Below, one piece after another: positions 1 to 11,523 of a stretch of DNA of 64,000 nt. The notes beneath the pieces are model-generated. The model ran no database searches, was not told where the DNA came from, and saw only the letters and a list, made by a program, of their open reading frames with translations. A program made the position numbers and the translations under genes. The number at the start of each line of letters is the position of its first letter. The stretch's first letter is position 1. The stretch spans positions 6,014,001-6,078,000 of the forward strand of contig NC_079876.1 in NCBI RefSeq assembly GCF_029227915.1. The letters run 5' to 3'. Origin of the DNA: Hydractinia symbiolongicarpus. Its lineage: Eukaryota; Cnidaria; Hydrozoa; Anthoathecata; Hydractiniidae.

Positions 1-1499
1 TTCTTCTTGATAAAAACAAAAAATCATTTCTTATTAGTATAACTTTTAATTTATTCCAAAATACTCAAATTAAACACTCAAAAATATTTTAAATACATAC
101 GACAATTAATTTCACGTGCAAGATTATTTTTGGTTCAATATTTTTGTAAGCGTAACTTTGACTTTTGACGTTTTTAAAAGATTTCTTTGTTGTTGTTTTT
201 ATTCTTTTTTGGAATTATGTTGGCAGTGACAAAGTTTTTAACTGAAATAACATAAACACAATTCTATCACACTTGTTAATACTGGCAGTTGGAAATATAA
301 TTTAATTCAATGTCACGTTGTTTGATTACATCCTTTATCACAATAATTCGATAAAATGCGGCCTCGGATTTTGTTGAAGAAAAAAACAATAATAATGTAA
401 TGCTGTTTTAAACTGTCTCATACCAAGGAAGGATTGCTTTTGATAGCGTTTGATATCTTCGGATTGTTCGTGAACACAATGCAGGTCCGTTAACAACAAA
501 GAAATTTTTTTCATAAAAACAAATTGTTTTTTTAATAGGGCTCAGTAAATCCCAAAAGACAAAGAAACTAGTTTTTAAAATACAAAAGAAAAATTGAAAA
601 TAAATACCTTTTCCTTGTCTTTTTGTTTGTTTGTTTTGTTTTAAGACAAAGGGTTAAAAAATAATTTTGCATTAAAGCGTTAGAATTTTCGCACCTAATA
701 ATTTTCTCGCTTATTATTTTTTGTGCAATTTTTTTCTGCTCAAATAGTTTTAGTATTAGTAGTATTCATTAATATTTACACAAGTTTAAATTTATTTAAG
801 TATTATGTGACCTAATATTTTTTAACTATAAGTATAGAATTTTATTTTTTATATATCACCTGAAGATGTTATTGTGTCAAGCTTTGTGAAATAAATGAAT
901 TTTTATTGTATGTATAGATTTACTTATTCTATTAACATTCGGCTGCAATGATTAAAACCGCAAATTTCACCTTGTAGTGCACTGGTTCTCTTAATTTCAA
1001 TAATACAATCTGTATCATTGTTTAAATCATATTGGTGTAGAATCACTTTGTGCAGGTGAATTTTTATCCATAGCACTTTCGTTTTTCCAACTTTTACAGA
1101 TAATATGATTTACACCGACCATAATAACTGGTGAGGACAACGACTCTTCTTATTTTTTTTAAATACATGACCTTAAACAGCCATCCTCATTACATTGACA
1201 TTATATTGAGAACTCTAGAAAGACTAAAGTTTCTTTTGTTACATCTTTTCTTCAGTTTTATTTTTCAGAAAATTAAAAATTACCGCTGTCTTTAATTTGT
1301 ACAAAATTAGGAAAAATGTATAAGCCACCAGCATTATTTAAGCACCCCCTTCGATTAAGCACCCACGCAAAAAATCCAAAATATCATAACGGTATATAAC
1401 TTTACTGCAACCTTAACCGAAATAAAACACAGTTTTCAACCTGTTGTTACCTCGTCGTAACAAAAAAAATAGTCATATAATTTTGCGGAATAAGTTTTA
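1..1499. other. AT-rich non-coding region
   Basis: I see no coding signal or RNA gene on either strand. Around 862-900 a stretch beginning CTGAAGATGTTATTG and ending in AATAAATGAATTTTTATTG resembles the 3' end of a Penelope-like or other retroelement. It matches the style of the better preserved element end at 2089-2115, but no protein remnant accompanies it. Confidence 0.5.
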
Positions 1500-1739
1500 G
1501 CAAACTAATCATGACACTTAGTACATGGTGTCACACATGCATTATAGCCATAATAGCGTTTTCCAAAAAAAACTTATCGGAACTTCAATTTAAATTAAAA
1601 TCACACAAAACAGCTTGTTGTAAACACCAGGTTGAACGTGTAATGTAGGTAGAAAAACTTTATCACAATGGCCTAAATACTGGAAACAGGCCGTCATTAA
1701 CACCAGACTGAGCACTTGACAGGTACACAAATCGGGTTG

Positions 1740-1867
<128 letters not shown>

Positions 1868-1872
1868 GTCAA

Positions 1873-2016
1873 GGTCATTCGGGTATTGAAACCGACGGTG
1901 AGATTACGTTAATCGATAAAACTGACGGAGTTTCACCGTTGAGAAGAGAGCAATTTTGGATGTACAAACTTAAGACTCTTCACTTGGACGGACTTAACAT
2001 GGAGGAGGGTGTTTAA
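1873..2016 (+). pseudogene. Penelope-like element, C-terminal end of the GIY-YIG endonuclease region
   Basis: A frame of 47 codons ends at TAA (2014-2016). It contains [19 protein letters not shown] and then RREQFWMYKLKTLHLDGLN, the typical tail of Penelope-like retroelement polyproteins after the GIY-YIG endonuclease domain. Everything upstream, including reverse transcriptase, is absent, so this is a 5'-truncated copy adjoining the (TA) tract. I recognise the family from the FW(M/I)YKL.TL...GLN motif. The assignment is fairly secure, but the fragment is too short to place in a subfamily. Confidence 0.6.
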
Positions 2017-2088
2017 TTTATGATAATTAAAAACTTTAAAAAAAATGTACATATATAAACACAAGAAGTGTACATAAGAAAATATATT

Positions 2089-2115
2089 CTGAAGAATGCT
2101 GTACGCCGAAACGTC
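2089..2115 (+). other. Penelope-like 3' end with hammerhead-like core
   Basis: CTGAAGA, a short spacer GCTGTACGC and then GAAACGTC follow the retroelement frame after about 70 bases. CUGANGA..GAAA is the catalytic-core pattern of hammerhead ribozymes, which are known in Penelope-like elements. Here stem II would be only two base pairs (GC/GC), so a functional ribozyme is doubtful. Confidence 0.3.
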
Positions 2116-2560
2116 AAAAATAGTTATTTTTAATTGACTAACATTATAATAAATTATAATTATACTAAAATGCCATAGGATGAAAGAGAACTACTCGTTG
2201 ACTACCCAATATACTGAAACAGCCCGTTGTTAACACCAGGCTGAGCGCTTAACATGTGAATAGTGTCATACATGAGCATAGGGGCAATACCATTTTCCAA
2301 AAATCCTTATCGCTTTGGTTTTAAAAGAAATAAGTGAACAGTCTGCCGTTAACTCGGTTCAGGTTAGGAAATTAATTACTCAGCAAAATTTATCGTGACA
2401 CTGGAACTGAGCGCTAAGTACATGTAAACCATGTCGCACATGAGTAAAGTCGTAACACCATCTTTCAAAAAACTTTATCGCAACTTCGGTTAAAAAAAAT
2501 TCAGGAAACTGCTTGTCATTACATTTTCAGTTAAAAAAAATACTCAGCAATTTTATTTCG

Positions 2561-4490
2561 CAGCATAAGTTTTTAAAACATTATAAAAGTGGTAGCTGCC
2601 TAACTGCATTTATTTAGTATAAGAATTGTGTTACAGTCAAAAACTGCATTTCAAAAATTCAACATTTGAAAACACACAGAAATTAAAAAATGCAAGGATA
2701 GGATAGGATACAAAGTAATCAGAAGATAAAAGGATTGAAGGGAGACCTACAAACTTCACACCATCACTTCCAACCAAAAAATGGCCCCCGTTAGCGTAGT
2801 ATGTTTCCTCCGTTGGTATGCTGAGATCGCGAAGAACCTGGATTGGTTATTAGAGAAAATGGTGCCTCGTGATTGGTCTATTACGCCTGAGCGGTCAAAA
2901 CAACACCAGTAAAACACAGGGTCTGGTGGGATTCAAAATAAAGCTGCAGGGCTGCGGGGAGTTTCCGCGGTTCTCAGACGACAACTACTATTAAAGAGAT
3001 TGTCTAAAAACCCTTTTAAAAAATTCAAAAGTTTTCATCTTAGATGATTTTAACTGCAATTTTAATAAATCAGATAACTTGACCAGAATTCTAAATGATT
3101 TTCTCTTCTCATGTTACCTAAAGACGTTTATTAATAAGGATACCTGCTTTGATTGATTACTTTGTTTCTAATAGCGGTAACAGTTTCTAACAAATTTTAA
3201 ATGAAGACTATACGGCACAGTTTGTAATATCTGTGATAACGTTGTTACTAATATAATAGACCTATTTCAATATCCATTTCCATTCCGCAAAATACACAGC
3301 CGGGATAGACACACCGACATGAAAACGGGGGTTAGTTTAGAGACATTATTAATTTGTCAGCAAAGTGATGCACATCTAGTTTGTTTACCTTTATTATTTC
3401 TCCAATACACCTTTACGATAATTCGGGAAAACTAACACTCCATCGCAGCTTATTTTGCGATCGGAGGAGGTAAACATCACACTTTTATAAGAGTTTATTA
3501 GGAAGAAAACACTTTTTTTCGTGATAACTTTTCTTGCCGCGTTTTGTTTTTAATGGAAAGTACAGATAAGTTGCATCTTATTATTATCAACGTTTCCTAA
3601 AAATTTGAAAGAAATTGATTCGACGGAAGTTAGGAAACTGGAGAAAACAAAATCTTGCCTCTAACAAACTCTCATAAAAACACGATTTTTACCTCCTTTT
3701 TTCCGGTATTGTAAAACGATGGAGAGCCGTAGGAACTCATGTACAATTGAATTATCGTAAAAGTGTATTAACTTGTCAAATGGGCAAATTATGAACTTTT
3801 GCTAAGAAAATAGAGCATGGGACTTATTTTATACCATCATATACATTATTGAAATTGCTGGTTTATATTTCTTTCTAGTGTTTAGCTGGCTAGATATGGT
3901 TGAAATTGGTTTGGATTATATATTTAGCTACACTAGCACATAGCACTGATTACTACTACCTAGCTAGTTGGAGCTTTAACCAATGTTGTTGACATATATA
4001 TACACTTTATTCTTTGTTATTGGATGTCTTTTATTTTTCAAAACATCTGTAAATAACATTAAGACTTGGCTACCCTCCTAAGCATGTTGGGTTGGTGGTA
4101 TTAGACTGAATTTTGGTCTTTATCATGTTATATATTCAACAAAATGTAATAAGAGCAATGCAGTCACCCAAGGTAATACTCATAAGTATCCTTGAGCCTT
4201 GATTATTTAAAAATTATACCCTGTAAGAATGTTACCGTTGCAGCTAGCTAATTGTTGTTGTTTTTTTAAATTCCCAAAATGTTCGTTCAATAAGTAGTAT
4301 TTCTATCAGTATTGCTAGATTTGTTATTCCACATCAGGTAGAACTATGGGTATTGTAATTTATTTGTACGTAAAAGCAAAGAATAACAATTTATGTAAAA
4401 ATAATTTTTTTTAAAGGGTGCTCTTATTAGGCAAATTTGATAGAATTAACATAAAAACTTTTCTGTATTATACTTGTTAAGTTTCCAAAT
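2561..4490. other. Non-coding region
   Basis: No gene recognised. 2781-2985 is less AT-rich than its surroundings and holds a 42-codon frame and two ATTGG (inverted CCAAT) motifs. That could mark an old promoter or CpG-rich patch, but I cannot support a gene. The rest is AT-rich sequence with short repeats such as GCTAGCTAG. Confidence 0.4.
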
Positions 4491-5205
4491 TTAACCCTAC
4501 CCCTTGATGCTTTTTTTTTAAATAACTCCTTATTGCTATGTTATATGGCTATGAAACATATTGAGTTTTAATATTTATCCATAAGAAACCTGCATGCTAA
4601 ATTTTTAGGTCCCATACCTTTCAGAGGCTTTGATATTGGCCATTACTCGAAACTACCCCTAAAAATCTCTATGAAATCCTTATAATGGGTAAAATATAAT
4701 AACTCTTGTTAAGATTATGTTTAGAACTTGAAAGTTGCTACACAATTTTGTTTTCTTAGGATGAATCATTTTGCATAATTTGTACACTTCATTAATCCGA
4801 TTTCCCGACTTTGTCGGATTTTACCCAAAAATCGGGAAAAACGGATTTTATCGGGCAATTTTGGGCAATTTTTTATGCGATCCACGTAAAAAACGAAAAT
4901 ATGTTATATAACTTTTATTTAGCTTTCAGAAACTTCAAACAGAATGCAAAAATTCTATCTGGAACAAAAGTAATTGAAATTTTAGGCAGATAGTGTCATT
5001 TTAAAGAAATTTCCAGCTTCTGATAACGTCACAGAAAATGTGCTGACGCAAGCATAAACTTATTGCTGCTATTTTGTTCCTTTTATGACGTACTATAAGT
5101 GTGCCAAGTTTGATTCAATTTGAACAACCCTATGAAAAGTTATTGAGGGGGGATGGGCGGATTCCGCATAGTATGTTCGAAAAAACCCTGACCGAATAGG
5201 GTTAA
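4491..5205 (+). mobile_element. TTAA-flanked MITE, copy A
   Basis: The element begins TTAACCCTA and ends AATAGGGTTAA, with TTAA at both edges. This fits a non-autonomous DNA transposon that targets TTAA (piggyBac-like). The interior block 4560-4690 (TGCATGCTAAATTTTTAGGT, then AGAGGCTTTGATATTGGC) recurs at 34740-34830, 31330-31420 and, on the minus strand, around the Polinton. No transposase is present. Confidence 0.6.
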
Positions 5206-6366
5206 GCTACTGTAAGGGGGCAATATATTCTTTAAACAAAAAACTATGTATTTTAATGAAATAATAATCAATAGGCATTTTTGGGGAGCGGGGATGATTT
5301 CTTTAAAAGCTAATAGAATTGTAGATGAACAAACTGCTCATGATTTGTTACAAGTCACATGTTGTTTCAATGCAATAACGTTTAGCCAGTTAAGCTGGGC
5401 AACACTCCCTTAGATATGTTTAATACTTGATCAATTTACCACAATAACTTATAACAGACTTTAAATATATACAGACGGCCTAACAACCAATAAATGGCTG
5501 TGTTTTATTTTTTGAGGATAATCCAAAAAACATAACCTTACAAGTTTAACACTGTCATTTTCAAAATAGTTGATAGAGGCCTAATCTTGCTGTCAAGTTA
5601 ATTCCAAAGAGAATAAGAACAGTTTTAAGAACCTTGAGTCTATTTTCTTTGAGAATAGCCTACTACGTATTTTTTATTTATGTAAATGTGTGATAAAAAC
5701 ATTTTCGTAAGAGCAGCAGCATTTTCAGTTGTTTCTTCATCTTCTGAAAGAAATTGGTTTATGCCAGAACCGAAAAAATAAACAATTTGTGATTAATAGT
5801 ATAGGTTTTTCATTTCTTGAAAATAATATGAATATAAACAGAACAAAAACAATAAACAATTTGTGATTACTGAGTACACTGGGTTCAGCCAAAATATGTT
5901 TATTATAAATGTATACTAAGTGGAAAGGTTAAAGTATATTAGCAGAGGAGTGTGAGAATAATAACGATACACAGCTGGGCAGCACATCATTCCTGAGTAC
6001 ATGCTAGCTATAACATCCAACCTATAATATCTGGCTATGAAAACCTGGGTAATATTTTTAGGAAAATAATTATAACCTATATAACTATAAATATATATAA
6101 ATTATAAATTATAATTATATAAGTTATATGAAGTTTCAGTAAACTAGACATTTTATAACTTACAGTATAAAATATAAACTTTTTGTAAGAGTAAGAAACA
6201 AGACGTTTGTTGGCTAGCTAGCTCTATAGCTAGCCAGCCAACGTTAAAGTTACCATAAGTACACACTTAATATCAATAAATATTCATAATTTTTGTCACA
6301 CTACCACTACTAATACCCTCGATATAATTCTATCCACTACCATCCTTTCAATATGGCAGTTGAAAA
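5206..6366. other. Non-coding region
   Basis: AT-rich sequence with no supported gene, RNA or complete repeat on either strand. A GCTAGCTAGCTC...GCTAGCCAGC cluster near 6215-6240 forms a small imperfect palindrome. Confidence 0.4.
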
Positions 6367-6657
6367 TTATAAAACCAACATTTGTTTATAACTAAGGTCA
6401 GAACAGCTAGTAAACAGCTTGGCGTCCTGAAATTTATCTAAACTAACCTCGTCTTCATGTAATGTTTTGATTTTTCGCAACCATGGCTGATCATGAAAAT
6501 GCGATATTAAATTAGGTCTATTGATGCATATGCTGTTTTTTTGAAAAAAAAATTGCTCACAATCACTAGATGACCTTATACATGCTGTAGCAGTAAAGAA
6601 TTTTCTAAAGAAAGAATCCTCAAAAACAAAATCATTTTCTGACTGTGATAAATTCAA
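6367..6657 (-). CDS. Possible exon or small ORF, unrecognised
   Basis: A 96-codon frame with a balanced composition (acidic, Ser, Cys and aromatic residues), unlike the low-complexity frames around it. It contains FHDQPWLRKIKTLHEDEVS and ends QMLVL followed by a stop. I find no domain, signal peptide, clear splice sites or polyadenylation signal. It could be a terminal exon of a gene read leftwards, or chance. Confidence 0.18.
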   Translation of the reverse strand: MNLSQSENDFVFEDSFFRKFFTATACIRSSSDCEQFFFQKNSICINRPNLISHFHDQPWLRKIKTLHEDEVSLDKFQDAKLFTSCSDLSYKQMLVL

Positions 6658-7079
6658 ATCATCATAAAATCAGGTCAATAAAATGACGGGAAAATTGAAA
6701 TGGCATCATTATGGCAATAAAGTAAATGATCACGGAAGAAACTTGTGCCCAATAAAGAGATAGTAACATGGAAATAAATTACCCTAAAATTATTTCCAAT
6801 ACTTTTGACTTTTTTTGTTATTATTGGTCAATGATATAGTCTTTGTCTTTAAAGACGTTGATGAAAATGCTCTTACCATTATAATAAATAGTGCAAAAAA
6901 CATTAAAGTCGCTGGTACAGGTTGGTATAGGAGTGTTAAAAGCTGGTCTCAAAGTTTTTCCACCCTTTTTACCACATTTTTGTAATAAATTTTTACCTAC
7001 TTGTTATGTTCAATCATGTTGGGAGAGTAAATGAATAACTCCCTTATTTCAATATTCTATTCTTTCGGTTGTCCTGTAT
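6658..7079. other. Non-coding region
   Basis: No feature supported. It is AT-rich and leads into the decayed LINE fragment. Confidence 0.35.
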
Positions 7080-7547
7080 TGTCAAGTATTTAAAAGAATT
7101 GTTCAAGAGAAAATGATTTCTATTAAGTACTAAACAATCTGGTTTTCGAAAATTGCGTTTCACTTTTAGTGCTGTTCTTGTGTGCCTGATGATGATCAGT
7201 TTTGATATATTTTAAAAAGGCTTTTGATATAGTGAAACATAAGATTCTTTTAAAAAATTTATACTGTTATGGTTTTCGGATAGTTCTTTGGATTGGTTAC
7301 AGTCTTTCTAACAGACACCAAGTCACCTTGATGAACAACCTATGTCCGATGTGATCCTTTGGAGGCATACGGAGTCTCTCAAGGATCTCTCTTTGGACCA
7401 TTATTGTTCCTGGTTTACAAAAGTGACTTACATTCTAAAATCCATAACTCTTATTTTTATCTGTATGCAGGAATTTATTGTTTATGTATTGTTTATTGCT
7501 TGTTTATTCTGATGATTGTTTTCTTTTTTTTTTCTCCGTATTCGTAA
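7080..7547 (+). pseudogene. Decayed LINE reverse-transcriptase fragment
   Basis: Several frames together give reverse-transcriptase landmarks of a non-LTR retrotransposon. These are LLSTKQSGFRKL near 7115, KAFDIVKHKILLKNL near 7215, and GVSQGSLFGPLLFLVYKSDL near 7370, the equivalent of the GVPQGSILGPLLFL motif. Stops and frameshifts separate them, so it is dead. Neither ORF1 nor the endonuclease is seen. The fragment runs up to the MITE remnant that flanks the Polinton. Confidence 0.6.
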
Positions 7548-7629
7548 AATAACTGTGTCATTGTAACCAAAGATATAACCTAACGAGAGTTACTATATTT
7601 TATCAATTATAAGGATTTCACGCAGGTAT
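7545..7629 (-). mobile_element. TTAA MITE copy D, 3' part (left of Polinton)
   Basis: Read on the minus strand, this begins GTGAAATCCTTATAATTGAT and then AAATATAGTAACTCTCGTTA. It aligns with copy A at 4672-4715. The 5' part of the same copy lies at 21030-21150, so the Polinton interrupts it. Confidence 0.65.
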
Positions 7630-7993
7630 AGAGACAGGATAATGCCGATGTTAGGACAAAAGTGTGACGATCATTTTCCTGCAAATGCCCGCTGAATTTA
7701 ACGGGTCATCTCAAAAACTTCCGATATTAGGACAATTACGTCAAAATCATCGAGCACGTCCGTTAAATTAACGATATTTCGCTAAATCGCTAAATAGCAA
7801 AAAAATCCTCGCCAAATCCTACCGTGTTGTCCTATATCCCCCGAGCCCTGTGTCCCTCCATACCATGCTATTCCTCTATGTGTCTATAATGGCCCCTAGC
7901 GTATGTGGTAATACCATCTTCTAAAATTATGCGTTTATCATCATCTGCATTGAGAGCGAGTTTATTTGTTTTTATGGTGTGAATATCATGCTT
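7630..7993 (+). repeat. Polinton left terminal inverted repeat
   Basis: 364 bp that pair with 20656-21029, with small indels. The homology stops at ATATCATGCTT. The repeat includes a run TCGCTAAATCGCTAAATAGC and extends into the last 41 codons of the polymerase gene. Confidence 0.93.
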
Positions 7994-10900
7994 AATCGAT
8001 TGGAAGGTCATCTGTTCTCTGTAAACATTTTCACCATCGAACAGGCGTCTCTTATAATCATCAAACCCTATGGTCTTCTTCACCACACACTTCTTGACTC
8101 CCTTGCACTTCTTGTCTTCTTTTCCGTCTAGCTGTTTATACGCATAATTCTTCGCTCTTAGAGCAACAAACTCCGTCATTACCTTGCCACCTAACTTATC
8201 CTTCATCAGACCAATGATCTTTTTATTCAAACCTAATGGGAGAGATCTACCATCTTTCTTATCGTACCCTGATGTGTCAAATCTCTAAGCTACATCGTCG
8301 GCGATATCTTTGTAAAAGTCGTCGGTTTTGATATGATAAACGAATGAATCCGTATCCATGTAGCAGAGCTTTAGTCTGTCACCATATTTTGGTCTCATGT
8401 AATCATAGTGAAACTCATACATAACCATCTTCGATAGATGGAGGATCCTAGGTAGATTGGCTTGTTCAATACGACTTTGATTTTCTGCATTTCCATCAGT
8501 GTTTCTGAGAAGCAGATAGCACCCTTGAAGTTAGGCTTCATCACCAGCTTCTCATATTGTTCTTTCTTGGTAGCCAAGCGTATGTCTTTGTGCCTACGTT
8601 GATTCTCCATAGTTTTACCAAAGACTGAATTGTTCATCAGCTTGAAAAAGTCCTTCTCGAAGTCATTCGTTGATTTGGCACGCAAATCAGTGTTAAAATC
8701 TATGTACGACTTTAACCATGCGCTTTGCTTAAATCTAAGCACTCTATGAACCTTCTCAAGAACAAGACCATGCTTCAACGCTTGATCAAGCGCACGGATA
8801 TGAATGACATAGTTCTTCTTGTCTGAAAGACACGGTGTCAGCTTTTCGACGCCATGAAAGGAAGATCGTTATGATTATCATGTAGATCTTTTGGATATAT
8901 CACATCAACCTCAAGGAAGTAACCCTCTTCACCATTTTCCGCAGCCAACTTTGAAATGAGTTTAACGGTAAATTTACTAGCATCAACCCACTTGAACTTC
9001 CCTGTTGGTAGCTTCTGAATCATGGCCTATCCATACAGATTGTTCGCATCGAGATATTGTAGATAGGTGGTCTCTTCAAAAGTCTTATATTTTTCGCCCG
9101 TACATTTGTTTTTTTTGGCGTGTCTATGAATAGCCTGACAGAGACTTCCCCTAATACCTTGCTCTACGAAGAGAAACATATCCATATCATGAAACAAATC
9201 TAGCTTAATCTCGGTCTTTTTCAAACACGCTTGTCAAGCTAACCCGGGAGCAGTGTAAAAATGTAAAGGATCCAGTTTATAGTTTGTCAAGCATGTTTCC
9301 CTAAAAGTCTCAAAAACAACAGAAAGCAATAGAACGTCTGTCTTCAGGTAGATATCATGATAAACACCCATATTTTCAACTTTCATGTCTTTCCATACCT
9401 TCTGAGTATGCGCATAATCAGCATCACTGATATCACTCATGTTCAACTTGCTATAAAAATCATCTTTCGCCGGAAGCTTAGTTTCATTAAACCTATCGAA
9501 TGAATCAACATATTCATATGGGTATACATCCTTTCTTCTCATTATTTTGAATTGCTCATTATCATTGAAGAATTTTCGAAGATTTTTACACTGATCATCA
9601 GATAGATTGTTTACCAAGCTGCTAGCCATGAAACAAACCGAATCAATAAATCTCAATTATATCTTTTTGACTTTAGTCTCCCCATTTTTGTCAATGTATT
9701 CACCAACCTTAACATCCGTTGAGAAAGACATATATTTCTCTTTATTTTCAGCGATGACGCTCATATTTTCTTTTCCATTTTGCTTCGCAAGCTCTTTGAT
9801 AAATAGATGCGCATCATATCCGCTAAGATTATGAAAGACAACTGGAATATAATTAGGCACTTTGTATCGGATATTACATTCTCGATGAGCAGCTCCGCGA
9901 AACTTGCCAGTAAAATGACAGTGATCTCTAACCTTGATGTCATCTTTGTCATCAAATGCTTCCATGCAAATGTGGCATTTAGTGGCATTTTCATGGCTAT
10001 CACGTTCTTCTTTTGTCAGAGGAGTCATTGTTGTCCTGGGAAACATGTTATACAACCTTTTCGCCTCAGAAACTATATGATTCACAAGGGTTAATCACAG
10101 ATCGCTTTCCACTGAAACTGACAGGTAGATGTAAATAAGAGCTACCTCTCGTTAATTTTAGCTTATGAAAGTCCACATGCATATGCAAGATTTTATCGAT
10201 TGTGAATCCACTGTTGGGTAGCGCAGGGTTTTCAATCTGCTCGATTATCTTATTACGCATCCAATCGAAAACATCAGAAATGTCATCCTTGTTATGGATT
10301 ATCTCCATATAGCTATTGAACGCTTTATCGACATAGATACTTTTATTGTCTTCCTCCCTTACCCATTTCACCCATAAGGTCGCCTGGCTCTTTTTCTGCT
10401 TGAGCACACCCCTCATCAACCTCTTAACGATAGCTTGAACCTTTTTGAAAAAGACTTTGACGCTCTTCTTCCCATCGGAGTTTATCTTGAACCTTTTGTA
10501 GGAACCATCAAACGCTTCTTCAATAGAAGTATAAGGTTTTTCCTCTTCCACCTCTTTTTCTTCTTCCACCTCTTTCTCTCCATTACCCTTTTTATATAAA
10601 CCCAGAACCTTATCCTTCATGGTTCTGAAAGATTTAGTTCTTTTCTCCTTTATAACTTTCGGTACATGATTTACAAACTATTCTCTCCATTCATTTAACT
10701 TACTTTTTACCTGAGGTCTAGTTTTAAGCCATTTCTTGCTGCTCAAACAAATCCATATCTTGTTGGCTAAGAATAATTGTGACAGGTTTGACATTCCTCA
10801 TCAGTCTCGGCGCTGGCACAGGTCTACTGGGTCTAGGCGCTGGCACAGGTCTAGTGGGTCTAGGCGCTGGCACAGGTCTAGTGGGTGATAATAATTCGAT

Positions 10901-11014
10901 CAGCTCAGCTTTTCTGAGTCTTGAGTAGTCATGTAGGCCGCGTTCTCTAGCGAGAGCTCTTAATTCAACAACGGTATTTCGCGTTAATTCAAGAACAGTA
11001 TTTTGAGAAGCCAT
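7868..11014 (-). pseudogene. polB: Polinton protein-primed family-B DNA polymerase, broken
   Basis: The replicative polymerase of the element would copy the DNA by protein priming. Reading leftwards, the parts are as follows. First comes an N-terminal SAP/Rho-N-like helix-turn segment (LRALARERGL) with three RPVPAPR repeats. Next is RGSSYLHLPVSF, then a zinc-binding endonuclease-VII-like module (CHICMEAF, KVRDHCHFTGKFRGAAH). The exonuclease region NLSGYDAHLFIKEL follows, then the polymerase motifs DANNLYG (motif A), KLMNNSVFGKT (motif B) and YMDTDS (motif C, near 8360). The frame is broken by stops near 10672, 9657, 9234, 9027 and 8288, several of them where the family normally has Trp. Frameshifts lie near 10725, 10080, 8840 and 8440. 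The total length is near the family norm, so this is a full-length gene that decayed in place. The 3' end lies within the left terminal repeat. Confidence 0.9.
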
Positions 11015-11129
11015 AGTCTTGATATGTTTGTGATATACTATTACGAATAACTCTCTTTAAGATCTTTTTTTCACTTTTCCACCGTCGGGTTTTGTTACTC
11101 GCATTAAGTACCAAACAAGCAAGGTCGGT

Positions 11130-11429
11130 TTATTTTTTGGAAAGCCTCTTTCTCTTGTCATTATAACGTTTGTTGTATCTGAGATATTTCTCTCTGTTGT
11201 TTTGAATCCAGTTCGAACTGTATCTATTCCATGCTTGGTTAGTATCAGGATCAACAATATAAGAGGGATCCTTATCATTCTTTTCAAGCACATCAATCAA
11301 TTTAGTTTTGTTCATTTGGTGAGGATATTTTATTTTTCGTGACGCACATAATTTTCGTAGCGCCTTAACTTTCATTGGTTTGTAGTCTGATACGGGAGTA
11401 TCGCAATGTAATTCTGTTTTGTCAGACAT
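11130..11429 (-). CDS. Polinton small SAP-like basic protein
   Basis: 99 residues, intact. Residues about 19-50 (KALRKLCASRKIKYPHQMNK, then TKLIDVLE) look like a SAP/Rho-N type helix-extended-helix module, which usually binds nucleic acid. The C-terminus is strongly basic and Tyr-rich (REKYLRYNKRYNDKRKRL). It lies between the polymerase and the divergently read integrase, and its start is 94 bp from the integrase start. A DNA-binding or packaging role is inference from the fold and charge. Confidence 0.6.
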   Translation of the reverse strand: MSDKTELHCDTPVSDYKPMKVKALRKLCASRKIKYPHQMNKTKLIDVLEKNDKDPSYIVDPDTNQAWNRYSSNWIQNNREKYLRYNKRYNDKRKRLSKK

Positions 11430-11430
11430 C

Positions 11431-11456
11431 TTTATTCCTTACATATAAGGAATAAA
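11431..11456. promoter_or_regulatory. Palindrome in a divergent promoter
   Basis: Perfect 11-bp arms TTTATTCCTTA / TAAGGAATAAA with a 4-nt spacer CATA. It lies 2 bp upstream of the SAP-like gene start, in the 94-bp gap shared with the integrase. It would also form a hairpin in RNA. A role as a symmetric promoter or operator is inference. Confidence 0.4.
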
Positions 11457-11523
11457 AAACTTTTAAGGCACTTTTGTCGTACCACATCATAACAAAATGA
11501 GCTAGGTGTGCATAAATAAAAAA

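Noticed and set aside
862-900. Hammerhead-like CTGAAGATGTTATTGTG motif near an AATAAA
   Set aside because: The GAAA part of the core is missing; at most a decayed element end.
2781-2909. 42-codon frame beginning MAPVSVVCFL in a less AT-rich patch
   Set aside because: Too short, with no domain, splice sites or second exon. It could be a promoter-like patch but there is no positive evidence for a gene.
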